From: Bacteroidota bacterium
GTDB taxonomy: Bacteria; Bacteroidota; Bacteroidia; Chitinophagales; BACL12
DNA length: 64,000 bases
Direction: 5' to 3'
Assembly (NCBI GenBank): GCA_016718035.1
Contig: JADKEK010000002.1
Span: forward strand, 527,539-591,538
Shown in pieces: positions 27,851 to 36,703 of the stretch; position 1 is the first letter of the stretch; the number at the start of each line of letters is the position of its first letter. A model generated the notes under the pieces. It was not told where the DNA came from. It made no database searches and worked only from the letters and a program-made list of their open reading frames with translations. A program made the position numbers and the translations under genes.

Positions 27851-28426
27851 TTATAATTTAGTATAAGTAAGTACAGTAATTCCGCAAACAAATTGTTTTG
27901 CACTTTCGAGCGCATATTTTTGCTGACTTTCGATGGCACTAAAAATTGGCATTCCTTTTCCGATGGCAACCGGATTGATAAATAAATTCAATTCATCAAT
28001 CAAATTCGCTTTTAAAAGAGAGGCAACAAATTTTCCTCCGCCGTAAACAATAATATCGCCACCGGTTTCATTTTTAAGTGCATTTATTTTTTCGATATAA
28101 TCACCATTTTCAATGCTGGTATTTTTCCAGTCTTTGGCAATCGGGTCATTTGTATTAAGTGTAGATGAAAACACAATTTTGGGTGTTTCAACAAAAATTT
28201 TGGCACCTTCCGCCGGTACCGGTTCATTTAAAGCAGCTGTCCAATACGGAATGAACCCCATAGCGAGGTTTTTGCCCAATAAAATGGTGTCCACCGGACC
28301 GGTAAGCCCGATTACGAAGTTTTTAAGGTCATCGCTCCACTCAATTGCCGCCCAGTCCAATTCGCCGGAAGTCCCGGCCATAAAGCCATCTATGGTAGTT
28401 TGCACTTGAAGTTTTAGTTTTCGCAT
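27851..28426 (-). CDS. RibD C-terminal / dihydrofolate-reductase-fold protein
   Basis: Start at 28424-28426 (MRKLKLQVQTTIDGFMAG) gives 191 residues. The fold markers are the N-terminal beta strand with DGFMAG, VDTILLGKNLAMGF and DIIVYGGGKFVASLLKANLIDELNLFINPVAIGKGMPIF (region about 125-165), typical of the YyaP/YwjB-like reductases of RibD family. The substrate of these proteins is generally unknown; no evidence here that it makes riboflavin or tetrahydrofolate. It is the first gene of the arsR operon. Confidence 0.85.
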   Translation of the reverse strand: MRKLKLQVQTTIDGFMAGTSGELDWAAIEWSDDLKNFVIGLTGPVDTILLGKNLAMGFIPYWTAALNEPVPAEGAKIFVETPKIVFSSTLNTNDPIAKDWKNTSIENGDYIEKINALKNETGGDIIVYGGGKFVASLLKANLIDELNLFINPVAIGKGMPIFSAIESQQKYALESAKQFVCGITVLTYTKL

Positions 28427-28453
28427 TAGTATTTTGTTTGGAGTTATGCAATC

Positions 28454-28494
28454 AATTGGTTGCAAATATATGTGCAACCGATTGGTTTCTCAAA
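28454..28494 (-). promoter_or_regulatory. ArsR operon promoter with embedded operator dyad
   Basis: Minus strand: TTTG (28491-28494), 20-bp spacer, TATATTTG (28463-28470). An 11-bp inverted repeat with one mismatch, AATTGGTTGCA (28454-28464) and TGCAACCGATT (28473-28483), covers the -7 box and part of the spacer. A bound ArsR dimer would block RNA polymerase. Confidence 0.75.
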
Positions 28495-28613
28495 ATTTTT
28501 TTAGTTAAAATTTTAAAAAACTTGTTTTAGGTCTCTGTAAATGTAATCCCATTAAGGTAGTAAGCGTATACGAAAATTAGGCTCATGGAAATGAATCAGG
28601 GTGAACGAATTAT

Positions 28614-29675
28614 TTACTTTCCATTTGTGAGCAAGTCGAACAATTGGTGATTGATATAATAATTTCCGGTACCAAGTTTATGTTTAATTAAAATTTTATC
28701 AGCCGCCAGTTTATTCAGATAATTTGCAGCCGTTAACCTGGTTACACCAAGGTCATGTACTACAAATTCAATTTTAGTGTAAGGATGTTTAAATAAATTA
28801 TGGATTAATTCAGGGCTATAAAATTTGTAGTTATTCTTAATTTGTAATTTAGTTTGCAACATTAATTTTTTAATTGCTACTATTTTTTCGATTGTTTCGC
28901 GTGCAGTAGTTTCAACACATGTAATCATAAATACAATCCATTCTTCCCAAGTTTGTTGATTATGTACCTGTTTTAATAAATGGTAATACCTGGTTTTATT
29001 ATTAATTACAAAATTGCTCAAATACAGTATGGGCATTGTTTGCAGGTTTTGTAAAATGAGATACAACAAATTAATTATACGCCCTGTGCGGCCATTGCCA
29101 TCATAAAAAGGGTGTATACTTTCAAATTGGTAATGTATAATTGCCATTGTAATGAGCGGGTCGTAATCACTAATTTCATTATCATTAATAAATTGCACTA
29201 AATTAGACATGAGCGCAATAATTGTATCGGGATCCTGTGGTGGTTCATAAATTATTTCACCGGTGTGTGTGTTTTTAATTTTCGTACCGGGCAATTTCCG
29301 ATAGCCCGCCTTATTTGCTTCCAATATTTCATGAATTTGTAAAATAGTCCGATTGGTTAACATGCCTGTCTGCTGTAACAAATGATATCCGGTTTTTGTA
29401 GCAGCAATATAATTTTGGACTTCTTTTGCACTTAATGATTTATAATCTTCGAAAAATAATTCCGATTTATATAACTCATCATGTGTTGTAATAATATTTT
29501 CGACTGCAGAACTATCTTTTGCTTCCTGCAATCCCAGTGTATTAATTAAAATATTGGGGTCGGGCAAAGTTTCAGCCAGCACTTTAAGTTCAGCCAATGC
29601 GGCATGGGCAGCAGGCAGCTTTCGCAGCACCTGTTTCGTCTCGAGGTCGAAATGAACCGGAAGGGGTTTCAACAT
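28614..29675 (-). CDS. Fic-family AMPylase with N-terminal inhibitory motif and C-terminal winged helix
   Basis: A 353-residue Fic protein. The catalytic loop HPFYDGNGRTGR (188-199) is complete, so nucleotidyl transfer to a protein hydroxyl is expected. The N-terminal helix holds S55-S-A-V-E59-N60, which fits the inhibitory (S/T)xxxE(G/N) motif of class II Fic proteins, where the Glu pairs with R199. The last 75 residues (YKFYSPELIHNLFKHPYTK to TRLTAANYLNKLAADKILIK) read as a winged helix-turn-helix. This may bind the half-site array in its own promoter region. No antitoxin gene is adjacent, as expected for the self-inhibited class. Confidence 0.9.
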   Translation of the reverse strand: MLKPLPVHFDLETKQVLRKLPAAHAALAELKVLAETLPDPNILINTLGLQEAKDSSAVENIITTHDELYKSELFFEDYKSLSAKEVQNYIAATKTGYHLLQQTGMLTNRTILQIHEILEANKAGYRKLPGTKIKNTHTGEIIYEPPQDPDTIIALMSNLVQFINDNEISDYDPLITMAIIHYQFESIHPFYDGNGRTGRIINLLYLILQNLQTMPILYLSNFVINNKTRYYHLLKQVHNQQTWEEWIVFMITCVETTARETIEKIVAIKKLMLQTKLQIKNNYKFYSPELIHNLFKHPYTKIEFVVHDLGVTRLTAANYLNKLAADKILIKHKLGTGNYYINHQLFDLLTNGK

Positions 29676-29687
29676 AAACGATTCTTT

Positions 29688-29815
29688 TGTATAAAAAATT
29701 GAATTTTCTATACAAATATAAAGATTATGTATAAAAAACAGTAAAATTTATACATTTAGGTACTATTATGTATAAAAAATCAAAAAAACTATACATTTCA
29801 ATTCAACTATGTATA
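29688..29815. promoter_or_regulatory. Array of seven alternating TGTATA / TATACA half-sites over the Fic promoter
   Basis: TGTATA occurs at 29688, 29728, 29769 and 29810; its reverse complement TATACA at 29709, 29749 and 29790. Successive half-sites are 19-21 bp apart, close to two helical turns, and the TGTATA copies repeat at 40-41 bp. A minus-strand -7 box TATATTTG (29713-29720) lies within the array, 37 nt before the Fic ATG. Consistent with cooperative binding of a regulator, possibly the Fic winged helix itself. Confidence 0.7.
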
Positions 29816-29891
29816 AAAACCTTATTAAGGCAATTCGCAGCTCGCTTGGATGCAGGTGCATTATTCCATTTCATCTTCTTACCTTTACCCC

Positions 29892-31205
29892 ATGAAAATC
29901 TCAGTTGTTGGGACAGGTTATGTTGGATTAGTAACAGGGACTTGTTTTGCCGAAACAGGCAACCACGTTATTTGCGTAGACATAGATGCTGCTAAGGTTT
30001 CACGGATGCAGGCGGGAGAAATTCCCATCTATGAACCGGGTTTAGAAACTTTATTTCACCGCAATATCAAACAAGGTAATCTTGAGTTTACCACCGATTT
30101 GAAGGCCGCGGTAGAACAAACCGATATCGTATTTCTGGCCCTGCCAACCCCACCAAATGAAGATGGCAGTGCGGATTTGAAGTATGTGTTAAAGGTGGCA
30201 GAGGATTTAGGTGGTATTATCAACAGTTATAAAATCATTATCGATAAAAGTACTGTACCGGTTGGCACTGCTGACCTGGTTCGCGAGCGTATTGCTGCCA
30301 CTTGTAAACATGAGTTTGATGTGGTAAGCAATCCGGAATTTTTGCGCGAAGGCATGGCTGTGGAAGATTTTATGAAACCCGAACGCGTGGTAATTGGCAC
30401 TGAAAGTGAAAAGGCAAAAGACATGCTCAATCGCTTATATGCACCGTTTGTGCGCCAGGGCAATCCGATTATTTTTATGGATGAGCGCAGTGCTGAGCTG
30501 ACAAAATATGCGGCCAATGCATTTTTAGCGACCAAAATTACCTTCATGAACGAGATAGCCAACCTCTGTGAACGACTAGGTGCTGATGTAGACATGGTGA
30601 GAAAAGGAATTGGTAGTGATAGTCGTATTGGTAAACGTTTTTTATTTCCGGGAGTAGGTTATGGTGGAAGTTGTTTTCCGAAGGATGTTAAAGCACTCAA
30701 TCAAATGGCCGGAGCAGCGGGATATAATTTTAGTGTATTAAAATCGGTGATGGAGGTGAACGACAAACAACGTGTTATTTTAGTAGATAAAATAATTAGT
30801 CAGTTTGGCAATGATCTTTCAGGAAAAACATTTGCGATGTGGGGACTGGCGTTTAAACCGAATACAGATGATATTCGCGAAGCGCCTGCTTTATATATAA
30901 TAGATGCTTTGTTACAACGCGGTGCAACCATTCAGGCTTTTGATCCTGAAGCTATGCAAAATGTAAAAAAAGAAATTGGTGATACCATTCGTTACGGCAA
31001 TAATCAATATGAAGTTTTAAAAGATGCAGATGCATTAATTATTGTTACAGAATGGAGCGTATTCCGCACACCGGATTTTGACATCATGAAACAATCGATG
31101 AAAAATAACATGATTTTTGATGGTAGAAATCTATTTGAATTGGATGAATTAAAAGCCCAAGGTTTTTATTACGAAAGCATAGGCAGAGCAAAAGTGCAAG
31201 GTTGA
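29892..31205 (+). CDS. ugd: UDP-glucose 6-dehydrogenase
   Basis: Start at 29892 (MKISVVGTGYVGLVTG); an in-frame upstream start would add non-conserved sequence. The 437-residue enzyme oxidises UDP-glucose to UDP-glucuronate with two NAD+. Rossmann motif GTGYVG (7-12), substrate-binding stretches STVPVGT and NPEFLREG, catalytic C261 in GVGYGGSCFPKD. The C-terminal domain has AFKPNTDDIREAPA. The next gene, 21 bp downstream, decarboxylates the product to UDP-xylose, so the pair forms a nucleotide-sugar module for surface polysaccharides. Confidence 0.96.
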   Translation: MKISVVGTGYVGLVTGTCFAETGNHVICVDIDAAKVSRMQAGEIPIYEPGLETLFHRNIKQGNLEFTTDLKAAVEQTDIVFLALPTPPNEDGSADLKYVLKVAEDLGGIINSYKIIIDKSTVPVGTADLVRERIAATCKHEFDVVSNPEFLREGMAVEDFMKPERVVIGTESEKAKDMLNRLYAPFVRQGNPIIFMDERSAELTKYAANAFLATKITFMNEIANLCERLGADVDMVRKGIGSDSRIGKRFLFPGVGYGGSCFPKDVKALNQMAGAAGYNFSVLKSVMEVNDKQRVILVDKIISQFGNDLSGKTFAMWGLAFKPNTDDIREAPALYIIDALLQRGATIQAFDPEAMQNVKKEIGDTIRYGNNQYEVLKDADALIIVTEWSVFRTPDFDIMKQSMKNNMIFDGRNLFELDELKAQGFYYESIGRAKVQG

Positions 31206-31226
31206 ATTTTGTTATAACAATTAAGT

Positions 31227-32198
31227 ATGAAAAGAATATTAATTACAGGTGCTGCAGGATTTTTAGGTTCTCATTTATGTGACAGGTTTATTCGCGAAGG
31301 GTACCATGTAATAGGAATGGATAATTTAATTACCGGGGATAAAAAAAATATAGAACATTTATTCGGATTAGAGCAATTTGAATTTTTGTTTCACGACGTT
31401 TCTAAGTTTGTGCATGTTCCGGGTAATTTAGATTATGTATTACATTTTGCTTCACCTGCATCTCCTATCGATTATTTAAAAATTCCGATTCAAACATTAA
31501 AAGTAGGTTCGCTGGGAACACATAATTTATTAGGTTTAGCGAAAGCAAAAAATGCACGCATTTTAGTAGCCTCAACAAGCGAAGTATATGGCGACCCATT
31601 AGTGCATCCGCAAAACGAAGATTACTGGGGTAATGTAAATCCTGTTGGTCCGCGCGGTGTTTACGATGAAGCAAAACGTTTTCAGGAAGCCATCACCATG
31701 GCCTATCATACCTACCATGGTTTAGAAACAAGAATTGCACGTATTTTTAATACCTATGGTCCGCGCATGCGATTAAACGATGGTCGTGTATTACCGGCAT
31801 TTATTGGACAAGCATTACGAGGTGAAGATTTAACGGTATTTGGCGATGGTTCACAAACACGTTCATTTTGTTATGTGGATGATTTAATAGAAGGCATTTA
31901 TCGTTTATTACTGAGCGATTATGCTTATCCTGTCAACATTGGCAACCCTGATGAAATTACAATAAATGAATTTGGCGAAGAAATAATTAAACTCACCGGC
32001 ACTTCACAAAAGTTAATTAATAAACCATTACCTGTTGACGACCCGAAACAGCGTCAACCGGATATCACACTCGCTAAAAAACTTTTAAACTGGGAGCCGA
32101 AAGTTGGTCGCGCTGAGGGTTTGAAGATAACCTACCAATACTTTAAATCGCTGCCGCAAGAAGAATTGTATAAGGATATAGACGGTAAACAATTTTAA
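31227..32198 (+). CDS. uxs: UDP-glucuronate decarboxylase (UDP-xylose synthase)
   Basis: A 323-residue extended short-chain dehydrogenase. GAAGFLG (8-14) binds NAD; catalytic T117, Y146 and K150 appear in ASTSEVYGDP and GVYDEAKRFQEA. The motif RIFNTYGPRMRLNDGRVLP and GDGSQTRSFCYVDDL match Uxs proteins more than dTDP-glucose dehydratases. It follows ugd by 21 bp on the same strand and uses its product. Confidence 0.93.
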   Translation: MKRILITGAAGFLGSHLCDRFIREGYHVIGMDNLITGDKKNIEHLFGLEQFEFLFHDVSKFVHVPGNLDYVLHFASPASPIDYLKIPIQTLKVGSLGTHNLLGLAKAKNARILVASTSEVYGDPLVHPQNEDYWGNVNPVGPRGVYDEAKRFQEAITMAYHTYHGLETRIARIFNTYGPRMRLNDGRVLPAFIGQALRGEDLTVFGDGSQTRSFCYVDDLIEGIYRLLLSDYAYPVNIGNPDEITINEFGEEIIKLTGTSQKLINKPLPVDDPKQRQPDITLAKKLLNWEPKVGRAEGLKITYQYFKSLPQEELYKDIDGKQF

Positions 32199-32249
32199 TT
32201 TTGACATTATCATTACGGTAATTTGTAAGCAGTTCCGTAATTTTAATCC

Positions 32250-33902
32250 ATGCGACTCCCCTGTTTGCTTGCAATCGTTTTGCAGTGTACTGTAATTACC
32301 ATAACCGCTCAAACCAAAAATCGGTTAAGTGGTTCTGATTATATTTTAGCAGTTAACAATATAAAAGTATCATTAGACCCATCAGGTGCAATTGGATATA
32401 GTAATTATAATCCTTTTTATTTTCATGTGCCTGCCAATGGCAATGTGCCTGCCATGTATGGCGGTTTTTTCTGGGTGGGTGGAAAAGATGAATTAGGTGT
32501 AGCCAGAACATTAACACCGGATTGGTATGATGATAAAACGGAAAGCAGATTTGGCCCGTTTAATTATGATTATTATGATTTAACTGAAATTGAATACGAT
32601 TTGTTGTATGCACCTTATAATCGAGTTTGGTTGGTATCAAAAGCGGACATTCTGTATCATCAATTACATTTTAATGACGACGATTATATTATGCCGGAAG
32701 CCATTTTAAACTGGCCTGGTAATGGTGATATCGATAATGGTTTTAGCGCGCAATTAGCGCCATTTATTGATGTCAATAATAATTTAATTTATGAGCCTAC
32801 CCTTGGTGATTACCCACTCATTAAAGGTGATGCAGCCATTTTTGCAATGTATCATGATAACATTTTGTATGAAACCGATGCTGAGGTAAATCTCAATACC
32901 AACATTGAAGTGCATGTTTTAATGTATGCGTTTGAAGCTGCTCCTACTGATTATTTAGGTAATACTTTATTTGTTGATTATACGATATTTAATCGTGGAG
33001 ATTTTGATTTCGATTCATTATATGGAGGTTCATTTGTGGATTTTGCAATTGGTGCAAATGATGATGATTATTGCGGTTCAGACAGCACACTCAATTTATT
33101 TTACGGCTACAATGGCGATTTGGCTGATGGGCCTTCAGAGCCACATTACAATACTTTACCGGCATTAGGATGTTTGCCATTATCGCATCCACTTAATTCG
33201 TTTATGTTTTTAAACAGTGACTTTTCACCCTTGGGATATCCGGATAATTCGGAGCAATTTTTATATGTACTGGATGGAAAATTTGGTGATGGGGTGCAAA
33301 TGACAACAGGAGGAAATGGGTATAATACATCAGCGACTGACTATACCAATTATATGTACCATGGAAATGTAAATGACACAACACAATGGACTGAAATTAC
33401 TGAATCAAATACAGCTTATTGGCGTCGGGGAGTTGGCAGTATTTATTTAGATAAATTATCGCCGGGCAATTCAACATGTGCAACCTATGCTTATGTTTTT
33501 GCAGATGCAGGGTCTACTATTTCAAATACTGAAAGCGTAGATTTATTAAAAACCTATTCTTCACAAACGGCTTCATTTTATCAAACTACAGATACTATTG
33601 GTTGTCTGGAAACCACCTATATCCCATTATCCAATAATAATTTATTATCATCGGAAGTTTTTAATGTTTACCCTAATCCGGCAGAAACCACATTGTATCT
33701 TACTACCGGTTTTCAGGCGAATACCAATTTTTCCTTCTCCATTTATTCCATGACAGGTAGTTTGATTTTTCAGCAATCTATCACCAATAATACAGATGCA
33801 CAAACGCATTCCATCAACATCAATCAACAGGCAACCGGAGCTTATCTGCTTGTTATCAACTACGATGGCTACCACAAAACTTTTCCTGTTTTGTTTAAAT
33901 AG
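32250..33902 (+). CDS. Secreted T9SS-dependent protein, function unknown
   Basis: A 550-residue protein with a short signal peptide (MRLPCLLAIVLQCTVITITAQ). The mature region is rich in Asp, Tyr and Asn with PFIDVNNNLIYEPTLGDYP, IKGDAAIFAMYHDN and FNRGDFDFDSLYGGSFVDFAI, a pattern I know from Bacteroidota secreted proteins annotated only as hypothetical; no catalytic motif recognised. The C-terminus VFNVYPNPAETTLYL to TGAYLLVINYDG is a type A T9SS sorting domain. It begins 51 bp after uxs and may form a separate unit. Confidence 0.8.
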   Translation: MRLPCLLAIVLQCTVITITAQTKNRLSGSDYILAVNNIKVSLDPSGAIGYSNYNPFYFHVPANGNVPAMYGGFFWVGGKDELGVARTLTPDWYDDKTESRFGPFNYDYYDLTEIEYDLLYAPYNRVWLVSKADILYHQLHFNDDDYIMPEAILNWPGNGDIDNGFSAQLAPFIDVNNNLIYEPTLGDYPLIKGDAAIFAMYHDNILYETDAEVNLNTNIEVHVLMYAFEAAPTDYLGNTLFVDYTIFNRGDFDFDSLYGGSFVDFAIGANDDDYCGSDSTLNLFYGYNGDLADGPSEPHYNTLPALGCLPLSHPLNSFMFLNSDFSPLGYPDNSEQFLYVLDGKFGDGVQMTTGGNGYNTSATDYTNYMYHGNVNDTTQWTEITESNTAYWRRGVGSIYLDKLSPGNSTCATYAYVFADAGSTISNTESVDLLKTYSSQTASFYQTTDTIGCLETTYIPLSNNNLLSSEVFNVYPNPAETTLYLTTGFQANTNFSFSIYSMTGSLIFQQSITNNTDAQTHSININQQATGAYLLVINYDGYHKTFPVLFK

Positions 33903-33957
33903 AACTGCTTTTTGACTTACACTTTGTAATTTTGGAGTACATTTAAATTAACCGTTT

Positions 33958-34914
33958 ATGTCACATCTCCAAATTGCCAAAAATGTATTGCGTTTTGAAT
34001 CTGAGCAAATGCTCAAGACCATGGAAAAGCTGGACGATACATTTGATGATGCAGTGCAGGCAATTTTAGCAGCCAAGGGCAAAATAGTAGTATGTGGCAT
34101 AGGTAAATCAGGGGCAGTTGCGCAAAAAATTACGGCTACTTTATGCAGCACAGGTACGCCGGCTGTTTTTTTACATGCAGCAGAAGCAGCACATGGCGAT
34201 TTAGGTGTTTATGCCGATGGTGACCCGATTTTAATGATATCTAAAAGTGGCACTACAGAAGAAATGCTGCGTATCATTCCTTTTTTCAAACAAGCGAATT
34301 CTCCGGTAATTGCCATAGTGGGAAATTTAAACTCACCTATAGCACGTAATGCCAATTTTGTATTTGACGGCACTGTGGACAAAGAAGCAGATGCTTTGAA
34401 CCTAGCTCCTACTGCCAGCACAACTGTTGCTCTTGCACTTGGTGATGCCCTGGCGGTGGCTTTAATGCATGCACGTGGTTTTACTGAAAAAGATTTTGCA
34501 CGTTTTCATCCTGGGGGTCAGTTAGGTAAAAATTTATTACTTAAAGTCGAAGATGTAATGCATGAATTACATGAAGTTGCTTTAGTATCAGAAAAACATA
34601 CCTTTCGTGAGTTAATTATCGCAATGACACAAAAGAATTTAGGTGCTGCTTGTGTTGTAGATGAAAAAAATAAACTAATTGGGTTAATTACAGATGGTGA
34701 TGTCCGCAGAAGTTTATTACATGGCACTGACTTTAATACATTAACAGTGAGTAATATCATGACGCGAAATCCGATTGCTATCAGCATGTTTGCTACTTTA
34801 AAAGAAGCCGTAGATATGATGGAAAACCGCAGTTCTCAATTATCGGTATTGCCGGTTGTGCAGAATGAAATTTGCATGGGATTGATTAGAATACATGATA
34901 TTTATCAGGGTTAA
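33958..34914 (+). CDS. kdsD: D-arabinose 5-phosphate isomerase (KpsF/GutQ family)
   Basis: A 318-residue enzyme converting ribulose 5-phosphate to arabinose 5-phosphate, the entry to KDO synthesis for lipopolysaccharide. The N-terminal SIS domain shows VVCGIGKSGAVAQKI, HAAEAAHGDLG and ISKSGTTEEML; two CBS domains follow after residue about 200 (VEDVMHELHEVAL; TVSNIMTRNPIAIS). Length typical. A -7 like box TAATTTTG (33927-33934) lies upstream, but no well-spaced -33 was found. Confidence 0.92.
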   Translation: MSHLQIAKNVLRFESEQMLKTMEKLDDTFDDAVQAILAAKGKIVVCGIGKSGAVAQKITATLCSTGTPAVFLHAAEAAHGDLGVYADGDPILMISKSGTTEEMLRIIPFFKQANSPVIAIVGNLNSPIARNANFVFDGTVDKEADALNLAPTASTTVALALGDALAVALMHARGFTEKDFARFHPGGQLGKNLLLKVEDVMHELHEVALVSEKHTFRELIIAMTQKNLGAACVVDEKNKLIGLITDGDVRRSLLHGTDFNTLTVSNIMTRNPIAISMFATLKEAVDMMENRSSQLSVLPVVQNEICMGLIRIHDIYQG

Positions 34915-34940
34915 AATTTATTTATACAAAAATCAACTTT

Positions 34941-36065
34941 ATGAAAAACATTATGCTATCATGTATGGTTTTGTTGCTAATAATGAATACTGCATCAAGC
35001 CAAACAGCGAATAAAAATGAAGCACTCATTTATGAAAGAGATTACGACCTAGTTACTGAAAACAAAACCTTACTCGTAGTAAAAATTGAAATTAACGAAG
35101 AAGATATAAATAAATATAAGATAGAAAATAAAAAGGCATTTTTTGAACATTGTAGCAAACTGGTTGATTTGCAAAACGCAATTTTATGGAATGCAGTTCA
35201 ACAACACTGGACACTGAATGAAAAGATAGAATTCAAAACAATCAGTGAAATTAAAGCCATTGCTGAAGGCGATAATGCGTCAAATTATTTGGTGTTTGGG
35301 CAATATACCATAGAGAAGATGGGAACTCCTGATAATCCAAGATCAGAGGCCCGATTTGAAGAAGCTATTTCCTATTCTATTTCTTCATTAGATCTCGATG
35401 AGATGCCAAGTACTACACCTTTGTCGTGGTTTGATAGTGTAAACTATTATCACCACGGACCCGTTGCTGGTGGTGCTTACTTGTCTTTATTCCCACTGGA
35501 GAAATTAAAATTCACTAAAAAGAGTACTACATTATATGAATATAAACAACCGGCGATATTTAGAATTGCCTTGGATTATATCATTACACCCGAAGATTTG
35601 TATAACCCACTTGTAAAATATGTGAATGATCGTATTACCGATGCAAAAGAAAATAAAACTATAACGGATGAAATTTACTTTACTCAAAAAAAAGATGCAT
35701 TAAAAGATTTGACCTTAGCCCTTCCTGAAACTTATTTTGCAGATTTAACCCTCATGCCAAAAAGATGGCAGGAAGATTTTTGCACTAAAGAACAATTTAA
35801 AGATGCGTATCCCTATAAATACGAAATATTACCCGAAGCTGAATATTTGGATTTAGTCAAATCCAAAGCCAAGGGATATGCAATAATCAATTTTGCCGGA
35901 ATAAGGAACAATGCAGATTTATTTATTACGAATTTGAATACCCAAGAACTTGTTTTGGTTACTCGTCCCCCTTACAAAGTGGATAACGATTTACGCGTTA
36001 TCAGAATCAAAAATAATCAGTTGGAATATCTGAAAAATGTACTGAATGGGTTAGAAAGTAAATAA
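34941..36065 (+). CDS. Exported hypothetical protein
   Basis: A 374-residue protein with signal peptide (MKNIMLSCMVLLLIMNTASS). The mature portion is Lys/Glu/Asp-rich mixed alpha/beta. Noteworthy stretches are NASNYLVFGQYTIEKMG and YAIINFAGIRNNADLFITNLNTQELV. No family, lipobox or T9SS domain recognised. It lies 26 bp behind kdsD on the same strand and may be cotranscribed; a loose hairpin with a T-run follows. Likely periplasmic. Confidence 0.7.
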   Translation: MKNIMLSCMVLLLIMNTASSQTANKNEALIYERDYDLVTENKTLLVVKIEINEEDINKYKIENKKAFFEHCSKLVDLQNAILWNAVQQHWTLNEKIEFKTISEIKAIAEGDNASNYLVFGQYTIEKMGTPDNPRSEARFEEAISYSISSLDLDEMPSTTPLSWFDSVNYYHHGPVAGGAYLSLFPLEKLKFTKKSTTLYEYKQPAIFRIALDYIITPEDLYNPLVKYVNDRITDAKENKTITDEIYFTQKKDALKDLTLALPETYFADLTLMPKRWQEDFCTKEQFKDAYPYKYEILPEAEYLDLVKSKAKGYAIINFAGIRNNADLFITNLNTQELVLVTRPPYKVDNDLRVIRIKNNQLEYLKNVLNGLESK

Positions 36066-36109
36066 GTATACACCAACTATTTACACCCTTCATGTGAAAC
36101 AAAATATTT

Positions 36110-36154
36110 AATCAAGTGTTCTTTATTCAAACATAATGAGCACTTGATTTTTTT
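36110..36154 (+). terminator. Possible terminator of the gene at 34941, overlapping the BCCP 3' end
   Basis: 9-bp perfect arms AATCAAGTG (36110-36118) and CACTTGATT (36141-36149) with a 22-nt loop, then a T-run to 36154. The right arm lies in the end of the convergent biotin carrier gene. Confidence 0.45.
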
Positions 36155-36611
36155 CTACGCTTGCACCTTTTTGCACGGCAATTGACCCAACAACAGCATC
36201 ACCTGCTGCTTTTAAAACGTTTTCCATTTTCATTGCTTCGAGCACGATAACGGCATCACCTTTTTTAACGGCATCACCGGCTTTCACCCTCACTTCAATA
36301 ACGAGACCCGGCATTGGCGCTTTGAGTTCCTTGATTTTTGCTCCACCGCCTGCAGAAAATCCCATTTGGTCCATCAACAGGTCGAATTTATCTTTAGCTG
36401 TCACTTCATACAGATTCCCATTCACTTTGAGGGTTACCTGTTTAGTGATTTTATCGGCTTTTACCACTTCAATATTATATGACTTGCCGTCCGAAAGCAC
36501 ATGAAAGAAGCGGTCCTCCAGACTAACGATGTCGGCTACAACCGTTTCACCATTCACCGAATTGCCATTCACTTCGTAGTTGCCGCTGCCATTAACTGAT
36601 ACTTTATACAT
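36123..36611 (-). CDS. Biotin carboxyl carrier protein of an acyl-CoA carboxylase
   Basis: A 162-residue biotinyl-domain protein. The biotin-attachment site is K128 in EAMKMEN (125-131), preceded by the hinge KAPMPGLVIEVRVKAGDAV. The N-terminal 75 residues (VNGNLYEV) resemble the linker domain of propionyl/acetyl-CoA carboxylase carrier subunits in Bacteroidota, not E. coli AccB with its Pro-rich thumb. Carboxylase and transferase subunits are not adjacent here. BirA at 18963 would charge it. Exact acyl-CoA substrate uncertain. Confidence 0.88.
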   Translation of the reverse strand: MYKVSVNGSGNYEVNGNSVNGETVVADIVSLEDRFFHVLSDGKSYNIEVVKADKITKQVTLKVNGNLYEVTAKDKFDLLMDQMGFSAGGGAKIKELKAPMPGLVIEVRVKAGDAVKKGDAVIVLEAMKMENVLKAAGDAVVGSIAVQKGASVEKNQVLIMFE

Positions 36612-36703
36612 AATCGCGATATTATAATTAATGAAATGTGCGTTTAAGGTATCTCTAAATGTTTAACTTTACAGCCTCTTAAACGAGTTATAAAAGCAAA
36701 ACT

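Noticed and set aside
29688..29820. CRISPR-like spacing of TGTATA repeats
   Set aside because: The repeated word is only 6-12 bp and alternates in orientation; this fits operator half-sites, not CRISPR.
33911..33934. Promoter TTTG / TAATTTTG before kdsD
   Set aside because: The spacer is only 12 bp, far from the 18-21 bp norm; the -7 box alone is not enough.
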